A DNA stretch of 64,000 bases, from NCBI RefSeq assembly GCF_008930665.1, contig NZ_PQMG01000001.1, positions 248,001 through 312,000 on the forward strand, in the 5' to 3' direction. The translations under genes and the position numbers were made by a program. This document shows, piece by piece, positions 27,524-36,601 of this stretch; within the stretch, counting starts at the first letter, position 1, and every line of letters starts with the position of its first letter. The stretch comes from Corynebacterium sp. 74A. GTDB lineage: Bacteria; Actinomycetota; Actinomycetes; Mycobacteriales; Mycobacteriaceae. The notes beneath the pieces are model-generated. The model saw nothing but the letters and a program-made list of their open reading frames with translations. It was not told the origin of the DNA and did no database searches.

Positions 27524-28825
27524 GTGATCACACCCAATTCCCTCCAGCATCGTGGCCTGATGATCGCGCTGTGGCCGATCGCGCTCGTGATCATCGCCTA
27601 CCGCGTGGCCATTCAAGCCGCTGCCGGCGGCCGCGCCGATGATTTTTCCACTGTCTATTTCGCTATTCGACGCCACCTCGACGGAGTGAACGTCTATAGC
27701 GAGGATTACTCCACCGTGGACCCGCACTACCTCTATAACCCTGGGGCCACGCTCATTCTCTCCCCGCTCGGCTGGTCCACGGACTGGACCACCGCACGCA
27801 TGCTCTTTATCTGCGCCAATGCCGTGGCCATTATCGCCGCGATCGTGCTGCTTTTCCGCCTCACTGGGCGCTCTATCCGCACCCCGTGGCTGCCATTGGC
27901 CATCTCCCTGGCTTTGTGTACCGAGTCCGTGATCAACACCCTGTTGTTCTCCAATATCAACGGGCTACTACTGCTGGCGCTGGTGAGCTTCTACGCCCTC
28001 ACCCACGCCACCAAGCCCTGGGCGGCGGGGCTGGTTCTCGGCCTGGCCATCGTGATTAAACCCCTCTTCGCGCCCCTGATCTTCATTCCTGTGGTGCTGC
28101 TGCGTAGTCACTGGCCGAGTCTTATCGGCGCGATCGGGGTACCGGTGATCGCGAATCTCATCGCCATGCGCATTGTGACGGGGGCCGGCGAGTATTTCTC
28201 CGTGGTCGTGCCCTATCTCAGCCAGGTGCGCGACTACGCCAACGCCTCCCTGCGCGGGCTCACCCTCTACTTCGGGGTGCACCCTGTCGTGGCCATGGCG
28301 CTGTGGCTACTGCTCGCCGCCTTTGTGGGCGCCGGATTGATCGCCCTGCTTTCCATCCGCACCAGCAATCGGGTGGTGTGGCTGCTCACCACCGGCTCAC
28401 TGCTGCTCGTCGGGGTGTTCGTGCTGTCCTCGCTGGGGCAGATGTATTACTCGATCCTGCTGCTGCCGCTCGTCGCCACCGCCGGCATGCACCGCAGCAT
28501 GCTGCACAATCCACTGAGTATCCTGGCGATGTTCCTGTTCTACTTCCACTTCCGCACCGATGATCTCGGTGTCTCCCTCTGGGGTTATCTGGTCGGCACC
28601 ACCATCGGCTACGCCGGCTGGGTGCTGCTCATTGTGGTCATTGCCACCACCGCGGTGAGCTGGCTATTCTGGGAGCCCGATCGGGCCACGGCATGTGCCG
28701 GCCGGCTGGGAGACCCCACCTTCGTCCCCGCAGCGCGAAGCGCCCACGCCAGCAGCCACGCCGCGAACCACACCCATACACAGCCCGGGCCGAGTATCGC
28801 CCACCGAGAGGAACAGACACAATGA
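27524..28825 (+). CDS. aftC: GT87-type alpha-(1->3)-arabinofuranosyltransferase AftC
   Basis: A 433-residue polytopic membrane glycosyltransferase of the GT-C fold with about ten membrane helices. The first extracytoplasmic loop carries GRADDFSTVYFAIR, with acidic residues at the expected catalytic position of GT87. AftC uses decaprenyl-phospho-arabinose to make the 3,5 branches in arabinogalactan. The hydrophilic C-terminus (from about 385) is His/Pro-rich and probably disordered. Identification rests on family type and on synteny with Rv2673-Rv2674 (aftC-msrB). GTG at 27524 is chosen because of the -10 element seven bases before it. Its stop overlaps the msrB start (ATGA). Confidence 0.8.
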   Translation: MITPNSLQHRGLMIALWPIALVIIAYRVAIQAAAGGRADDFSTVYFAIRRHLDGVNVYSEDYSTVDPHYLYNPGATLILSPLGWSTDWTTARMLFICANAVAIIAAIVLLFRLTGRSIRTPWLPLAISLALCTESVINTLLFSNINGLLLLALVSFYALTHATKPWAAGLVLGLAIVIKPLFAPLIFIPVVLLRSHWPSLIGAIGVPVIANLIAMRIVTGAGEYFSVVVPYLSQVRDYANASLRGLTLYFGVHPVVAMALWLLLAAFVGAGLIALLSIRTSNRVVWLLTTGSLLLVGVFVLSSLGQMYYSILLLPLVATAGMHRSMLHNPLSILAMFLFYFHFRTDDLGVSLWGYLVGTTIGYAGWVLLIVVIATTAVSWLFWEPDRATACAGRLGDPTFVPAARSAHASSHAANHTHTQPGPSIAHREEQTQ

Positions 28826-29232
28826 CGGATTATCGCGAACTCAGCGACAGCGAATGGAAGCGCCGCCTCAACCCAGAGGAGTTCCGCGTGCTGCGCATGG
28901 CCGGCACCGAAGCTCCCCATGTGGGCGAATACACCGACACCACCACGGCCGGGGTGTATTCCTGTAAGGCCTGCGGCACCGAGCTGTTTCGCTCGACGGA
29001 GAAATTCCAGTCGCACTGTGGTTGGCCCTCCTTCTTCTCCCCGCTCGCCGGGGAGCGCATCATCGAACGCGAGGACCATAGCCTCGGCCGGGTGCGCACC
29101 GAGGTGCTGTGCGCCAACTGCCATTCCCATCTCGGCCACGTCTTTGCCGGCGAGGGCTATGACACACCGACCGATCTGCGCTACTGCATCAACTCCATCT
29201 GCCTCACCCTCGAAAGCGACCCCGAGGCCTAG
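28822..29232 (+). CDS. msrB: Peptide-methionine (R)-S-oxide reductase MsrB
   Basis: A 136-residue enzyme that repairs methionine-R-sulfoxide in proteins. Four zinc cysteines are visible (C48, C51 and C97, C100), together with the core HCGWPSFF and the catalytic cysteine C122 in RYCINSICL. The start ATG at 28822 has GAGAGGAA about nine bases upstream and overlaps aftC by four bases. A longer in-frame reading starting at 28693 lies inside aftC and was rejected. Confidence 0.96.
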   Translation: MTDYRELSDSEWKRRLNPEEFRVLRMAGTEAPHVGEYTDTTTAGVYSCKACGTELFRSTEKFQSHCGWPSFFSPLAGERIIEREDHSLGRVRTEVLCANCHSHLGHVFAGEGYDTPTDLRYCINSICLTLESDPEA

Positions 29233-29253
29233 CATAGGTACGGCAGAATAGAC

Positions 29254-29298
29254 ACCGGCGCCCAGCGGCGAATAGTTTTCGCACCGCTGGGCGCCGGT
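29254..29298. terminator. Bidirectional terminator between msrB and hemQ
   Basis: Perfect 15 bp inverted repeat (ACCGGCGCCCAGCGG and its complement), 15-base loop, between convergent genes. Confidence 0.88.
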
Positions 29299-29330
29299 TA
29301 TGTATGCGTGCACGGCCGCATCGCTGCGTT

Positions 29331-30035
29331 TTAGGGCAGCATGCTCACGATCTCTTCGATATCGGCAACGCGACGGCCGGTGAAGAAGGGAGTTTCTTCC
29401 CGCACGTGCAGGCGGGCCTGGGTGTAACGCATGCGATGCATGAGGTCCACCAGACGGTGCAGCTCGGGGCCTTCGAAGGCGAGCACCCACTCATAATCGC
29501 CGAGGGCGAAGGCCGGCATGGTGTTTGCCCGCACATCCGGGTAGTTGCGCCCCGCCATGCCGTGCTCGGCGAGGATCTTGCGCCGCTTGGACTCATCCAT
29601 GATGTACCAGTCATAGGAACGCACGAAGGGATAGACGGTGATCCAGTCGCCTGGCTCCTCGCCCATGATGAAGCTGGGCAGGTGCGACTTATTGAACTCC
29701 GCGGGGCGGTGCATGCCGTTGCCGGTCCACACCACCTCAGTGAGCTGACCCAGCGTGGTCTCGCGGCGGAAGCGGTTGTACACCTCCTGCAGCTGGCGGT
29801 ATTCCTCGGCGTGCCACCAAATCATGAAATCCGCATCGGCCTGAATACCGCTGATGTCATAGATACCACGCACGACCAGCTGATCGCCGTCGTCAATGCT
29901 GGCGAAGAACTGGCGGGCTTCGGCGATCACTTCCTCGCGCTCGGAACCGAGGGCGCCCGGAATGGCCCGGAATACCGCCCACTGGGTGTAGCGCTGGATG
30001 GAGTTGAGCTTGGCGTAATCTGGCCGTTCACTCAC
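29331..30035 (-). CDS. hemQ: Coproheme decarboxylase HemQ
   Basis: A 234-residue chlorite-dismutase-family protein that converts coprohaem III to haem b, the last step of the coproporphyrin-dependent haem pathway. Family signatures: SYDWYIMDESKRRKIL, with the tyrosine in the expected active-site area; then EHGMAGRNYPDVRANTM, with the probable haem histidine; and GDYEWVLAFE near the C-terminus. The other haem genes (hemY, hemE) that neighbour it in mycobacteria are absent here. The start MSERPDYAKL is preceded by AAAGAGG. Two inverted repeats lie upstream in its promoter region. Confidence 0.95.
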   Translation of the reverse strand: MSERPDYAKLNSIQRYTQWAVFRAIPGALGSEREEVIAEARQFFASIDDGDQLVVRGIYDISGIQADADFMIWWHAEEYRQLQEVYNRFRRETTLGQLTEVVWTGNGMHRPAEFNKSHLPSFIMGEEPGDWITVYPFVRSYDWYIMDESKRRKILAEHGMAGRNYPDVRANTMPAFALGDYEWVLAFEGPELHRLVDLMHRMRYTQARLHVREETPFFTGRRVADIEEIVSMLP

Positions 30036-30310
30036 GAAAAAGACCTCTTTTCACTCTGTTGAGAAAAGTACTGGTCGCGTGGGGAGAAACCACGGGATTT
30101 CCTGCGTATCTAACAGTGGACTATCCACGCGATTGCTGACTGTGCAAAGTCTAGCTAACCTCCACGCAGTTTAGCCATACCCACCCCGCGTTCAGTGCCC
30201 AGCGGCGGCACAGATGTGGTGGCGAGATGGCGTCGATAAGCCTACATAGCGGCCGTAGACAGCGATGACGAGGCTCGGCGCGCCTCCCGCGCGGCCGCAT
30301 GTGCAGAAGC
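30036..30310. other. Divergent promoter region of hemQ and the DUF3000 gene
   Basis: No gene. It contains CGTGG/CCACG (30078-30094) and the near palindrome GTGGACTATCCAC (30116-30128), both possible operators for hemQ, plus one repeat copy at 30229-30241. Confidence 0.5.
30229..30241 (-). repeat. GCTTATCGACGCC repeat, intergenic copy
   Basis: Exact 13-base copy on the minus strand, 83 bases before the DUF3000 start. Confidence 0.75.
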
Positions 30311-30316
30311 TAGCTT
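30311..30316 (+). promoter_or_regulatory. Candidate -10 box of the DUF3000 gene
   Basis: TAGCTT, ending seven bases before the GTG at 30324. Confidence 0.4.
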
Positions 30317-30323
30317 GGATCAC

Positions 30324-30941
30324 GTGAAGGAATCTGACGCAACCCTGGCATCCGCACCGAATAGGACGTCCTCGCAGGGCTACCCGCAGGAATTTGCTGC
30401 GGCTGTGGAGTCGCTGCATACCGTGTCGCTGCGGCCGGAGATTTCTCTGGGCACGATTCGCCCACCACAAAAGCTCGCGCCGTATTCCCACGCGATCGGG
30501 CTGGAGGTCGAACATCCCCTTCGCGAGAACGAGCCTATTCCCACCGAGTCCGAGGGCGACGCCTTTGGCCGCTTGATCGTGCTCTACGATCCCAACTCGG
30601 AGGATGGCTGGAACGGCAATATGCGCCTCGTGGCCTATATTCAGGCCGATATGGACGATGCCGTGGCCAACGATCCGCTTCTTCCCGAGGTGGCGTGGCA
30701 GTGGCTATCCGAGGGGCTCGACGACTCCGGCGCCTCCATCACCGATGTGGGCGGCACGGTGACTTCCACCGCCTCTGTGCGTTTCGGTGATATCGGCGGC
30801 TCTCCCCGCTCCTTCCAGCTGGAGATGCGCGCCTCGTGGACGGCACTGGATCAGGACCTCAGCGATCACGTGCGGGCCTTTGCCAATGTGCTCGCCCTCG
30901 TGGCTGGACTGCCACCCGAGGGAGTCCGCACGCTGCGCTAG
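30324..30941 (+). CDS. DUF3000 family protein
   Basis: About 205 residues, soluble, without signal peptide or membrane helix. It matches the actinobacterial DUF3000 group by position (immediately before RNase D, as Rv2680-Rv2681) and by blocks such as GRLIVLYDPNSEDGWNGNMRL and WLSEGLDDSGA. No catalytic motif is recognisable, and the function is unknown. The GTG at 30324 fits a leaderless start; a TTG three codons earlier is possible. The distance to rnd is 83 bases, with one copy of the 13-base repeat between them. Confidence 0.82.
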   Translation: MKESDATLASAPNRTSSQGYPQEFAAAVESLHTVSLRPEISLGTIRPPQKLAPYSHAIGLEVEHPLRENEPIPTESEGDAFGRLIVLYDPNSEDGWNGNMRLVAYIQADMDDAVANDPLLPEVAWQWLSEGLDDSGASITDVGGTVTSTASVRFGDIGGSPRSFQLEMRASWTALDQDLSDHVRAFANVLALVAGLPPEGVRTLR

Positions 30942-30995
30942 CACTAGAATGCTTCTGGAGCCAGCCATGCCTTAGCCGCTGGTGCGGCTCATTTT

Positions 30996-31008
30996 GCTTA
31001 TCGACGCC
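30996..31008 (+). repeat. GCTTATCGACGCC repeat, intergenic copy
   Basis: Exact copy, 16 bases before the rnd start codon and directly upstream of its ribosome-binding site. Confidence 0.75.
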
Positions 31009-31024
31009 AACCTCAGGAAGCACA

Positions 31025-32251
31025 GTGCAGCTTGACGAGCCCCGAGACGGCCTGCCCCCTGTTCTCTCCACGCCCACCGAATTTCAGCACGCCGCGACTG
31101 CCTTGGCTGCCGGTTCCGGCCCCATCGCTGTAGACACCGAGCGGGCCCAAACCTATCGCTTCGACGATCGTATTTTTCTGCTGCAGCTCCGCCGCGCGGG
31201 GGCGGGAACGTTTCTCATCGCACCCGAGCGCCATCGCCGCGAGGTCGCGCGCATCCTTGGCCGCGTGCTCAATCCAGAAACGTGGATTCTGCACGCCGCC
31301 CACAATGATCTGCCCATGCTGCGCGAATTGGGGGTATATCCCAGCGGGCTCATCGACACCGAGATCGCCTCGCGTTTGCTCGGCTTGGACAAACCTAATC
31401 TCTCCTCCTCTCTCGAGCACTTCCTCGGCATTTCTCTTGCTAAGGGGCATGGTCGAGAAAATTGGTCGCGCTGGCCCCTACCCTCCTCGTGGCGTAACTA
31501 CGCAGCACTCGATGTCGAGCTGCTCATTGAGCTTGCGCAGGCCCAAGCGCTGCAGCTTAAGGAGGCCGGAAAGAGCGAGTGGATGGCCCAAGAGTGCGCC
31601 CACACGCTCGAGCTATGCGATGTCGACGCCCCTTCCCCCAGCTGGACCGAGGTCAAGGGCGTGGGCAAGGTCCGCAGCCGCAAACAACTCGCCTATGTTC
31701 GCGAAATCTGGCTGGCGCGGCGCACCGTTGCGAAAAAGCACGATCTACCGCCCTTTAAGGTGCTCGCCAATCAGCTCGTGCTGGATGTGGCACGGCGCCA
31801 ACCGCGCAGCAAGAAAGAACTCAAAGAGGCGGTGCAGCCGCAGCGGCGACTCAAAGATCTGCCCCAGCGGGCACGCATGGAGTTACTCGATGAGCTCAGC
31901 ATGGCGCTCGGCCGTGCCCGCTCCCTGAAAAAGGACAGCTGGCCGCAGCGCCCCAGCGATGGCCCCCGCCCTCCCGAGTATTGGGTGAAAAAAAGTGACC
32001 CCCTCTACAGGGCGAGCCTGCAGGCCGTGCGCGAGGATCTCGACGATCTGGGCCACGAGTTGCACCTCGATCGGAGTCTGCTTATCGACGCCCGCGCGAT
32101 GAAGAAGATCGTCGCGCACAGCGTGAATATCGGTCCCCTCGATGATTTCACCCTTGCCGCCGACTATCAGCGCTTCGGGGTGCGCCCCTGGCAGCAGGAG
32201 CTCACCCGCACCGTCTTCCACCGGCACCTCCAGGCCTCCAGCAACTACTAG
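31025..32251 (+). CDS. rnd: Ribonuclease D-type 3'-5' exonuclease
   Basis: A 408-residue DEDD exonuclease that trims tRNA and other stable RNA 3' ends. DEDDy motifs: AVDTER (Exo I), HAAHNDLPML (Exo II) and RNYAALDVELL (Exo III, Y and D). The HRDC domain follows at about residues 205-285 (EVKGVGKVRSRKQLAYV). The last 120 residues form the actinobacterial C-terminal extension. The start is GTG at 31025, with AGGAAG five bases upstream. An earlier start would overlap the DUF3000 gene out of register. It carries one copy of the 13-base repeat (32080) in frame as Leu-Ile-Asp-Ala. Confidence 0.92.
   Translation: MQLDEPRDGLPPVLSTPTEFQHAATALAAGSGPIAVDTERAQTYRFDDRIFLLQLRRAGAGTFLIAPERHRREVARILGRVLNPETWILHAAHNDLPMLRELGVYPSGLIDTEIASRLLGLDKPNLSSSLEHFLGISLAKGHGRENWSRWPLPSSWRNYAALDVELLIELAQAQALQLKEAGKSEWMAQECAHTLELCDVDAPSPSWTEVKGVGKVRSRKQLAYVREIWLARRTVAKKHDLPPFKVLANQLVLDVARRQPRSKKELKEAVQPQRRLKDLPQRARMELLDELSMALGRARSLKKDSWPQRPSDGPRPPEYWVKKSDPLYRASLQAVREDLDDLGHELHLDRSLLIDARAMKKIVAHSVNIGPLDDFTLAADYQRFGVRPWQQELTRTVFHRHLQASSNY
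32080..32092 (+). repeat. GCTTATCGACGCC repeat, copy inside rnd
   Basis: Exact copy inside the coding sequence, read as L-I-D-A. Confidence 0.6.
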
Positions 32252-32267
32252 TTAAGGTCCGCCCAGC

Positions 32268-33110
32268 TTAGAATTGATCGGCTGCGCCAGCGCACCAGCC
32301 GCGCAGGACGCGCGGCAAGGTGGTAAGCATGAGGCCGCCGAGCACATTGAGCGGGATCACCCACCACACCCAGCCGATCCAGGCGAGGAAGCTCACCTCC
32401 GGTGCGCCGGAGAAGATCGCGCCAAAGATGATGATCGAATCTAGGACCGAGTGAAATAGCGGCGGACCGGCGAGGAGGAAAGCGCCGGCGACAGCGGCGG
32501 CAATGGTGGTGGCGCCGTCTTGGGAACCCACCTGCATGCGCGTCATCAAGGTGATAGCCCCGCCGGCAAGAAATGCCAAGGCTACTCCCTGCACACTCAG
32601 CCCAGTTTCAAGGAAGCTATGCGCGCTGTCCGCTATGGTGCCGTGCAATTCCGGCAGGGCCAGCTGCACCAACCATATGGAGAAGGCACCGCCTAGGAAG
32701 TTGGTCACCAGGGTGATCGACCACATGCGCAGCACCTCCCACCAGCTGCCCTTGCCGGCGGCGACGGCCACGACGGGATAGTAGAAGCCTTCGGTAAACA
32801 GATCAGAGTGGGCCAAGAGCAACGCCACAAAACCGATGGAGAAGGCCAAGGCCGCCAATAAGTGACTGCCCGTTTCATGCAAGGTCAGCAGATAGGCCAG
32901 CACACCGAAGGTGATCTCGACACCACCCAATAAACCCGTGGCTGTCATCACCCGCCAAGAGCGCTGCAGGCGTTCCGCGCCTGTGGCGGCGGCATCGACA
33001 TAGGCGTCGATGATCTCTTCTTCGAGACTTTCCCCGCCGCGGGCGTGCTCCGCCTGATTATGCTCTTTGAGCTGCCGTTTTTTTAATTCAGAGTTTTCTT
33101 TCTCAGCCAC
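32268..33110 (-). CDS. Formate/nitrite transporter (FNT) family channel
   Basis: A 280-residue membrane protein with six helices from about residue 55, preceded by a charged N-terminus of about 45 residues (many K/E/R). The FNT pattern is visible: GLLGGVEITFGVLAYLL, AHSDLFTEGFYY and FLAGGAITLMTRM (helix 5 area). Such channels carry small monovalent anions such as formate, nitrite or lactate. The extended cytoplasmic N-terminus is like the YfdC branch rather than FocA/NirC. The substrate is not deducible. It lies between rnd and dxs, in convergent orientation with rnd (16-base gap). Confidence 0.85.
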   Translation of the reverse strand: MAEKENSELKKRQLKEHNQAEHARGGESLEEEIIDAYVDAAATGAERLQRSWRVMTATGLLGGVEITFGVLAYLLTLHETGSHLLAALAFSIGFVALLLAHSDLFTEGFYYPVVAVAAGKGSWWEVLRMWSITLVTNFLGGAFSIWLVQLALPELHGTIADSAHSFLETGLSVQGVALAFLAGGAITLMTRMQVGSQDGATTIAAAVAGAFLLAGPPLFHSVLDSIIIFGAIFSGAPEVSFLAWIGWVWWVIPLNVLGGLMLTTLPRVLRGWCAGAADQF

Positions 33111-33168
33111 GAGCTCACAGTATAGGTGGCGTGGGGAGAAAGTGATAAGCGCCCCGCGTGGGGGTGAG

Positions 33169-35139
33169 CTAGCTGTCGGCGGAATCAGCGTCTGCTACGG
33201 GGTCCGCTTCGATGCCCGATTCGGGGCTCTCCGCGCCGCTCACGGTGGCGCCAATGCCGTCGAGCCAGCCGCGGGTGGAAGCGGCGATGCCGTTGGCATC
33301 GAGGCCGATCTCCTCCATAATTTCGTTACGGGAGGCGTGCAGCAAGAAGCGCTGCGGTACGGCCGCATGCCGGGTGGGCACATCCACCTCGGCGGCGTTG
33401 AGGGCTTGGGCGATGCTGGAGCCCACTCCACCGTGGGCCACACCGTCTTCGATAGTGACCACTAGGTCGTGATCGGCGGCCAGCCCGATGAGCGAGGCCG
33501 GCACGGGGATCACCCAGCGCGGGTCGACCACCATGGTCGATACCCCCTCCTCCTCGAGGGCACGGGCGGCGTCGAGGGCCGCATGGGCCATCGGGCCCAC
33601 GGCGATGAACAGCACCTTGGGGGCGTCGTTGTGCTCATCGTCGTGATAGCGCAGCACATCTACCCCATCGCTGAGCGTGCCGACAGCGTCGAGCTGCGGT
33701 GGGCGCGCCCCCTTGGGGAAACGCACCACGGTGGGCCCATCACTGATGTCAAGGGCCTCGCGGAATTGCTCGCGCAGCTGCTGCGCATCGCGGGGCGCGG
33801 CGAGCCTCAGCCCTGGGACGATGCCGGTGACTGCCATGTCCCACACGCCATTGTGGCTGGGCCCGTCCGAGCCGGTCACACCCGCCCGGTCGAGCACAAA
33901 GGTGGCGGGCTGCTTCAGCAGCGCCACATCCATCAAGAGCTGATCGAACGCACGGTTGAGGAAGGTGGAATAGATGGCCACCACCGGGTGTGTCCCACCG
34001 AGCGCCAGCCCCGCTGCGGAGGTGGTGGCATGCTGCTCGGCGATACCCACATCGAAGAAACGATCGGGGAACATCTCGCCGAATTCGGCTAGGCCGGTGG
34101 GCCCCGCCATGGCGGCGGTGATGGCCACAATATCGGTGCGTTCTTGGCCGGCTTTGATCAATTCTTCGCTGAAGATCTTGGTCCAGCCCGGCGCGGACTT
34201 GGCCAATGGCTCGCCCGTGGTGGGGTCGATGGCGCCGGTGGAGTGCATGAGATCGGCCACGTTGGCTTCGGCGGGCGCATAGCCGCGGCCCTTTTCCGTG
34301 ACCATGTGCACGATCACCGGCTTGTCGTACTCCTTGGCGTATTTCAGCGCGGAGTTCACCTGCTCTTGATCGTGGCCGTCCACAGGACCCACATATTTGA
34401 TTCCCATTTCGGGGAAGAGCACGGTGGGCAGCACAGCGTCCTTGAGCCCCTCCTTGACGGCGTGCATGGTGGTAAAGGCGCGGCGGCCCACCCAGCCCAT
34501 GTTCTTCAGGGTGGATTTGCCCTGTTCCATGACGCGATCATAGAAGGGCTGCATGCGCAGTTCGGCGAGATTATTGGCGAAGCCGCCGATGGTGGGTGAA
34601 TAGCTGCGGCCGTTGTCATTGACCACAATCACTAGGTTGCGGTCATTATCCGCAGCCACGTTGTTCAATGCCTCCCAGCACATGCCGCCGGTAAGCGCGC
34701 CATCGCCAACGACGGCGACCACACAGCGGTCCGTGTCTCCCTGCAGGGTGAAGGCCTTGGAGAGGCCATCGGCCACGGAGATCGATGCCGAGGCGTGGGA
34801 GGATTCGGTCCAGTCGTGCTCGGATTCTCCGCGATCGGTGTAGCCGGAGAGACCACCCTTTTGGCGCAGGGTGTCGAAATCATCGCGGCGCCCGGTGAGC
34901 ATCTTGTGCACATAGGACTGGTGCGAAGTATCGAAGATGAGCGGGTCGTGCGGCGAGTTGAATACGTAGTGCAAACCGATGGTCAGCTCCACCACGCCGA
35001 GATTGGGGCCGAGATGGCCGCCGGTTTGGGAGACGTGCTGAATCAGGAATTCCCGAATCTCGCGCGCCAGCGCCTTTTGGCCGGCGATGGTTAATGCCTT
35101 GACGTCATCCGGAGTCGAGATGTGTTCCAAGAACCCCAT
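33169..35139 (-). CDS. dxs: 1-deoxy-D-xylulose-5-phosphate synthase
   Basis: A 656-residue thiamine-diphosphate enzyme condensing pyruvate and glyceraldehyde 3-phosphate, the first step of the MEP isoprenoid pathway. The N-terminal histidine motif is [15 protein letters not shown]. The ThDP motif is [18 protein letters not shown]. The central domain includes [12 protein letters not shown] with the catalytic glutamate, and the transketolase C-terminal domain ends in an acidic tail. The start ATG has AAAGGAAG about eight bases upstream. The leader of roughly 170 bases contains three short overlapping reading frames (see 35155-35269). Confidence 0.96.
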   Translation of the reverse strand: MGFLEHISTPDDVKALTIAGQKALAREIREFLIQHVSQTGGHLGPNLGVVELTIGLHYVFNSPHDPLIFDTSHQSYVHKMLTGRRDDFDTLRQKGGLSGYTDRGESEHDWTESSHASASISVADGLSKAFTLQGDTDRCVVAVVGDGALTGGMCWEALNNVAADNDRNLVIVVNDNGRSYSPTIGGFANNLAELRMQPFYDRVMEQGKSTLKNMGWVGRRAFTTMHAVKEGLKDAVLPTVLFPEMGIKYVGPVDGHDQEQVNSALKYAKEYDKPVIVHMVTEKGRGYAPAEANVADLMHSTGAIDPTTGEPLAKSAPGWTKIFSEELIKAGQERTDIVAITAAMAGPTGLAEFGEMFPDRFFDVGIAEQHATTSAAGLALGGTHPVVAIYSTFLNRAFDQLLMDVALLKQPATFVLDRAGVTGSDGPSHNGVWDMAVTGIVPGLRLAAPRDAQQLREQFREALDISDGPTVVRFPKGARPPQLDAVGTLSDGVDVLRYHDDEHNDAPKVLFIAVGPMAHAALDAARALEEEGVSTMVVDPRWVIPVPASLIGLAADHDLVVTIEDGVAHGGVGSSIAQALNAAEVDVPTRHAAVPQRFLLHASRNEIMEEIGLDANGIAASTRGWLDGIGATVSGAESPESGIEADPVADADSADS

Positions 35140-35154
35140 GGATCGGTCTTCCTT

Positions 35155-35232
35155 TCAAAAGATCTCGGCGCCGTGTTCGGCCGTGGCACAGCGAAGGTGC
35201 CCACAGTGTGCTTCCACGTCCGCGAGGCTCAC
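35155..35232 (-). CDS. Putative 25-residue leader peptide upstream of dxs
   Basis: A short GTG-initiated frame ends 15 bases before the dxs start. It is the third of three overlapping mini-frames: ATG at 35269 (MFTAP), then ATG at 35255 (MSPAEGTM), then this one. Each stop overlaps the next start (CCATGAGC, ATGTGAG). The peptide contains HCGHLRC, two cysteines and three histidines in a short stretch. No homologue is recognised. It could be a real coupled leader or chance; there is no separate ribosome-binding site. Support is the tight tandem overlap alone. Confidence 0.3.
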   Translation of the reverse strand: MSLADVEAHCGHLRCATAEHGAEIF

Positions 35233-35316
35233 ATGGTGCCCTCGGCGGGGCTCATGGTGCGGTGAACATACGCGAACTCACGCGCGGGCCGCAAGGCCGC
35301 AGTTTCATTCCTGTCT

Positions 35317-35322
35317 ATTGTA
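35317..35322 (-). promoter_or_regulatory. Candidate -10 box of dxs
   Basis: TACAAT on the minus strand, within AGTACAATAG. The -35 is weak. It implies a leader of about 170 bases for dxs. Confidence 0.5.
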
Positions 35323-35365
35323 CTAGGCAGCTCCGCTCGGGTTGCCGAGCGGTAGCCGCACGCCT

Positions 35366-36592
35366 TTAACGTGCGTAGTCACGCTCGCTGGTGTCGGCCT
35401 CCGCTGGGGCGGGGCGCAGCAGTGCGATGCTCTCGCAATGGTGGGAGCCGGGGAAGGCATCCACCACGCTGAGCTGCTCCACGCTATAGCCGTGCTCGGC
35501 CCATCGCGCGAGGTCACGGGCAAAGGTGGCGGGGTCACAGCCGATGTGCACCACGGCTCGGGGGCGGCGGGCGGCCGTGCCGGTGATCACTGCCTCTGCC
35601 GCGCCGATGCGGGGCGGATCAAGCACGACCACATCGGGATCGGGCAGCACACCCGCGGTGGTGACGGCCTCGGCGCAATCACGATGGTGAAAGTGCACGC
35701 CTGTGTCTTGGGCGAAGGCACGGCGGCCGCACTCGGCGGCGTGCTCGGCGAGCTCGACCGAGTGCACCTCGCGCCCGGAGCCACCGCGCAGTGGATCCAC
35801 GAAGAGACCCACACCGCCGTAGAGGTCCCAGGCGATGTCTCCGCCGATATCAGCGAGGGTCTCGGCGATAAGGCGCTGATAGGTCTCTGGCGCGCGCCGG
35901 TGGGCTTGCCAGAAAGCATCGGCGGGGAGAATGAATGTCCTCCCGCCGATGGTTTCTTGAGCCTGGCCGCTGCCCAGCAGCACCCGCCCTTTCGCCATCG
36001 CGTGCACCTGCCCCGCGCTATCGAGGCAGACACTGAGCTCCCTGGCTCGGGGCGGGGTGAGCGCGGAGATGGCGTCGTGAAGCTGCGGCGCAAAAGCCGA
36101 GCAGCGGTGATCGTGCACCACCTCGTGGGAGCCGCGGCAGCGCACGCCGATGCGGCCGTGGCCGTCCACGCCGAGCCGGGCGCGGGTACGCCAGCCAGTA
36201 TCCATCCCCAGATCGATGGTGGTGACCTGATCTGGGGCGTCGAGCTTCGCCAGCCGGCGCAGCTGCTCAAGCACAATGCCGGTTTTGGTCTCCGCCTCCA
36301 CGGCGGGGTCGAGATAGGCGAAGTCACAGCAACCGCCGCCCTGAGCGGCTGCGGGGCAGCGGGCCTCCACCCGGTCCGGCCCAGAGCTAAGCACCTGCAG
36401 CACGCGCGCCCGCAGGAAGCGTTTTTTCGCCTGGGTGATCTCTACCTCGAGCTCATCGCCGATCACGCTATCGCGGACGAAGACGATGCGGTGATCATCG
36501 TCTGCGTCGCAGAGCTGAGCGATCGCTTCGCCGCCATGGGCCATGCGCATCACCTGCACGCGCACGCGGGAGCCTATAAGCACGTCGAGCAC
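35366..36592 (-). CDS. Class I SAM-dependent RNA methyltransferase with TRAM domain (RlmC/RlmD/TrmA family)
   Basis: A 408-residue RNA uracil-5-methyltransferase type enzyme. An N-terminal TRAM domain (residues 1-65, RVRVQVMRMAHGGEAIAQL) binds RNA. A cysteine cluster, CPAAAQGGGCCDF, follows at about residue 78. The SAM-binding part is AWDLYGGVGLF, the motif IV is VLDPPR, and the nucleophile region is HIGCDPATFARDL. The usual S-C-N-P is G-C-D-P here, keeping the catalytic cysteine. Family Rv2689c is the mycobacterial counterpart. Whether it acts on 23S rRNA or tRNA cannot be read from sequence. It starts ten bases after the DUF3710 gene stop. Confidence 0.88.
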   Translation of the reverse strand: MLDVLIGSRVRVQVMRMAHGGEAIAQLCDADDDHRIVFVRDSVIGDELEVEITQAKKRFLRARVLQVLSSGPDRVEARCPAAAQGGGCCDFAYLDPAVEAETKTGIVLEQLRRLAKLDAPDQVTTIDLGMDTGWRTRARLGVDGHGRIGVRCRGSHEVVHDHRCSAFAPQLHDAISALTPPRARELSVCLDSAGQVHAMAKGRVLLGSGQAQETIGGRTFILPADAFWQAHRRAPETYQRLIAETLADIGGDIAWDLYGGVGLFVDPLRGGSGREVHSVELAEHAAECGRRAFAQDTGVHFHHRDCAEAVTTAGVLPDPDVVVLDPPRIGAAEAVITGTAARRPRAVVHIGCDPATFARDLARWAEHGYSVEQLSVVDAFPGSHHCESIALLRPAPAEADTSERDYAR

Positions 36593-36601
36593 TATAAGAA
36601 C

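Noticed and set aside
30140-30180. DtxR operator upstream of hemQ (CTAGCTAACCT near 30150)
   Set aside because: Only about 11 of 19 consensus positions match; too weak to claim.
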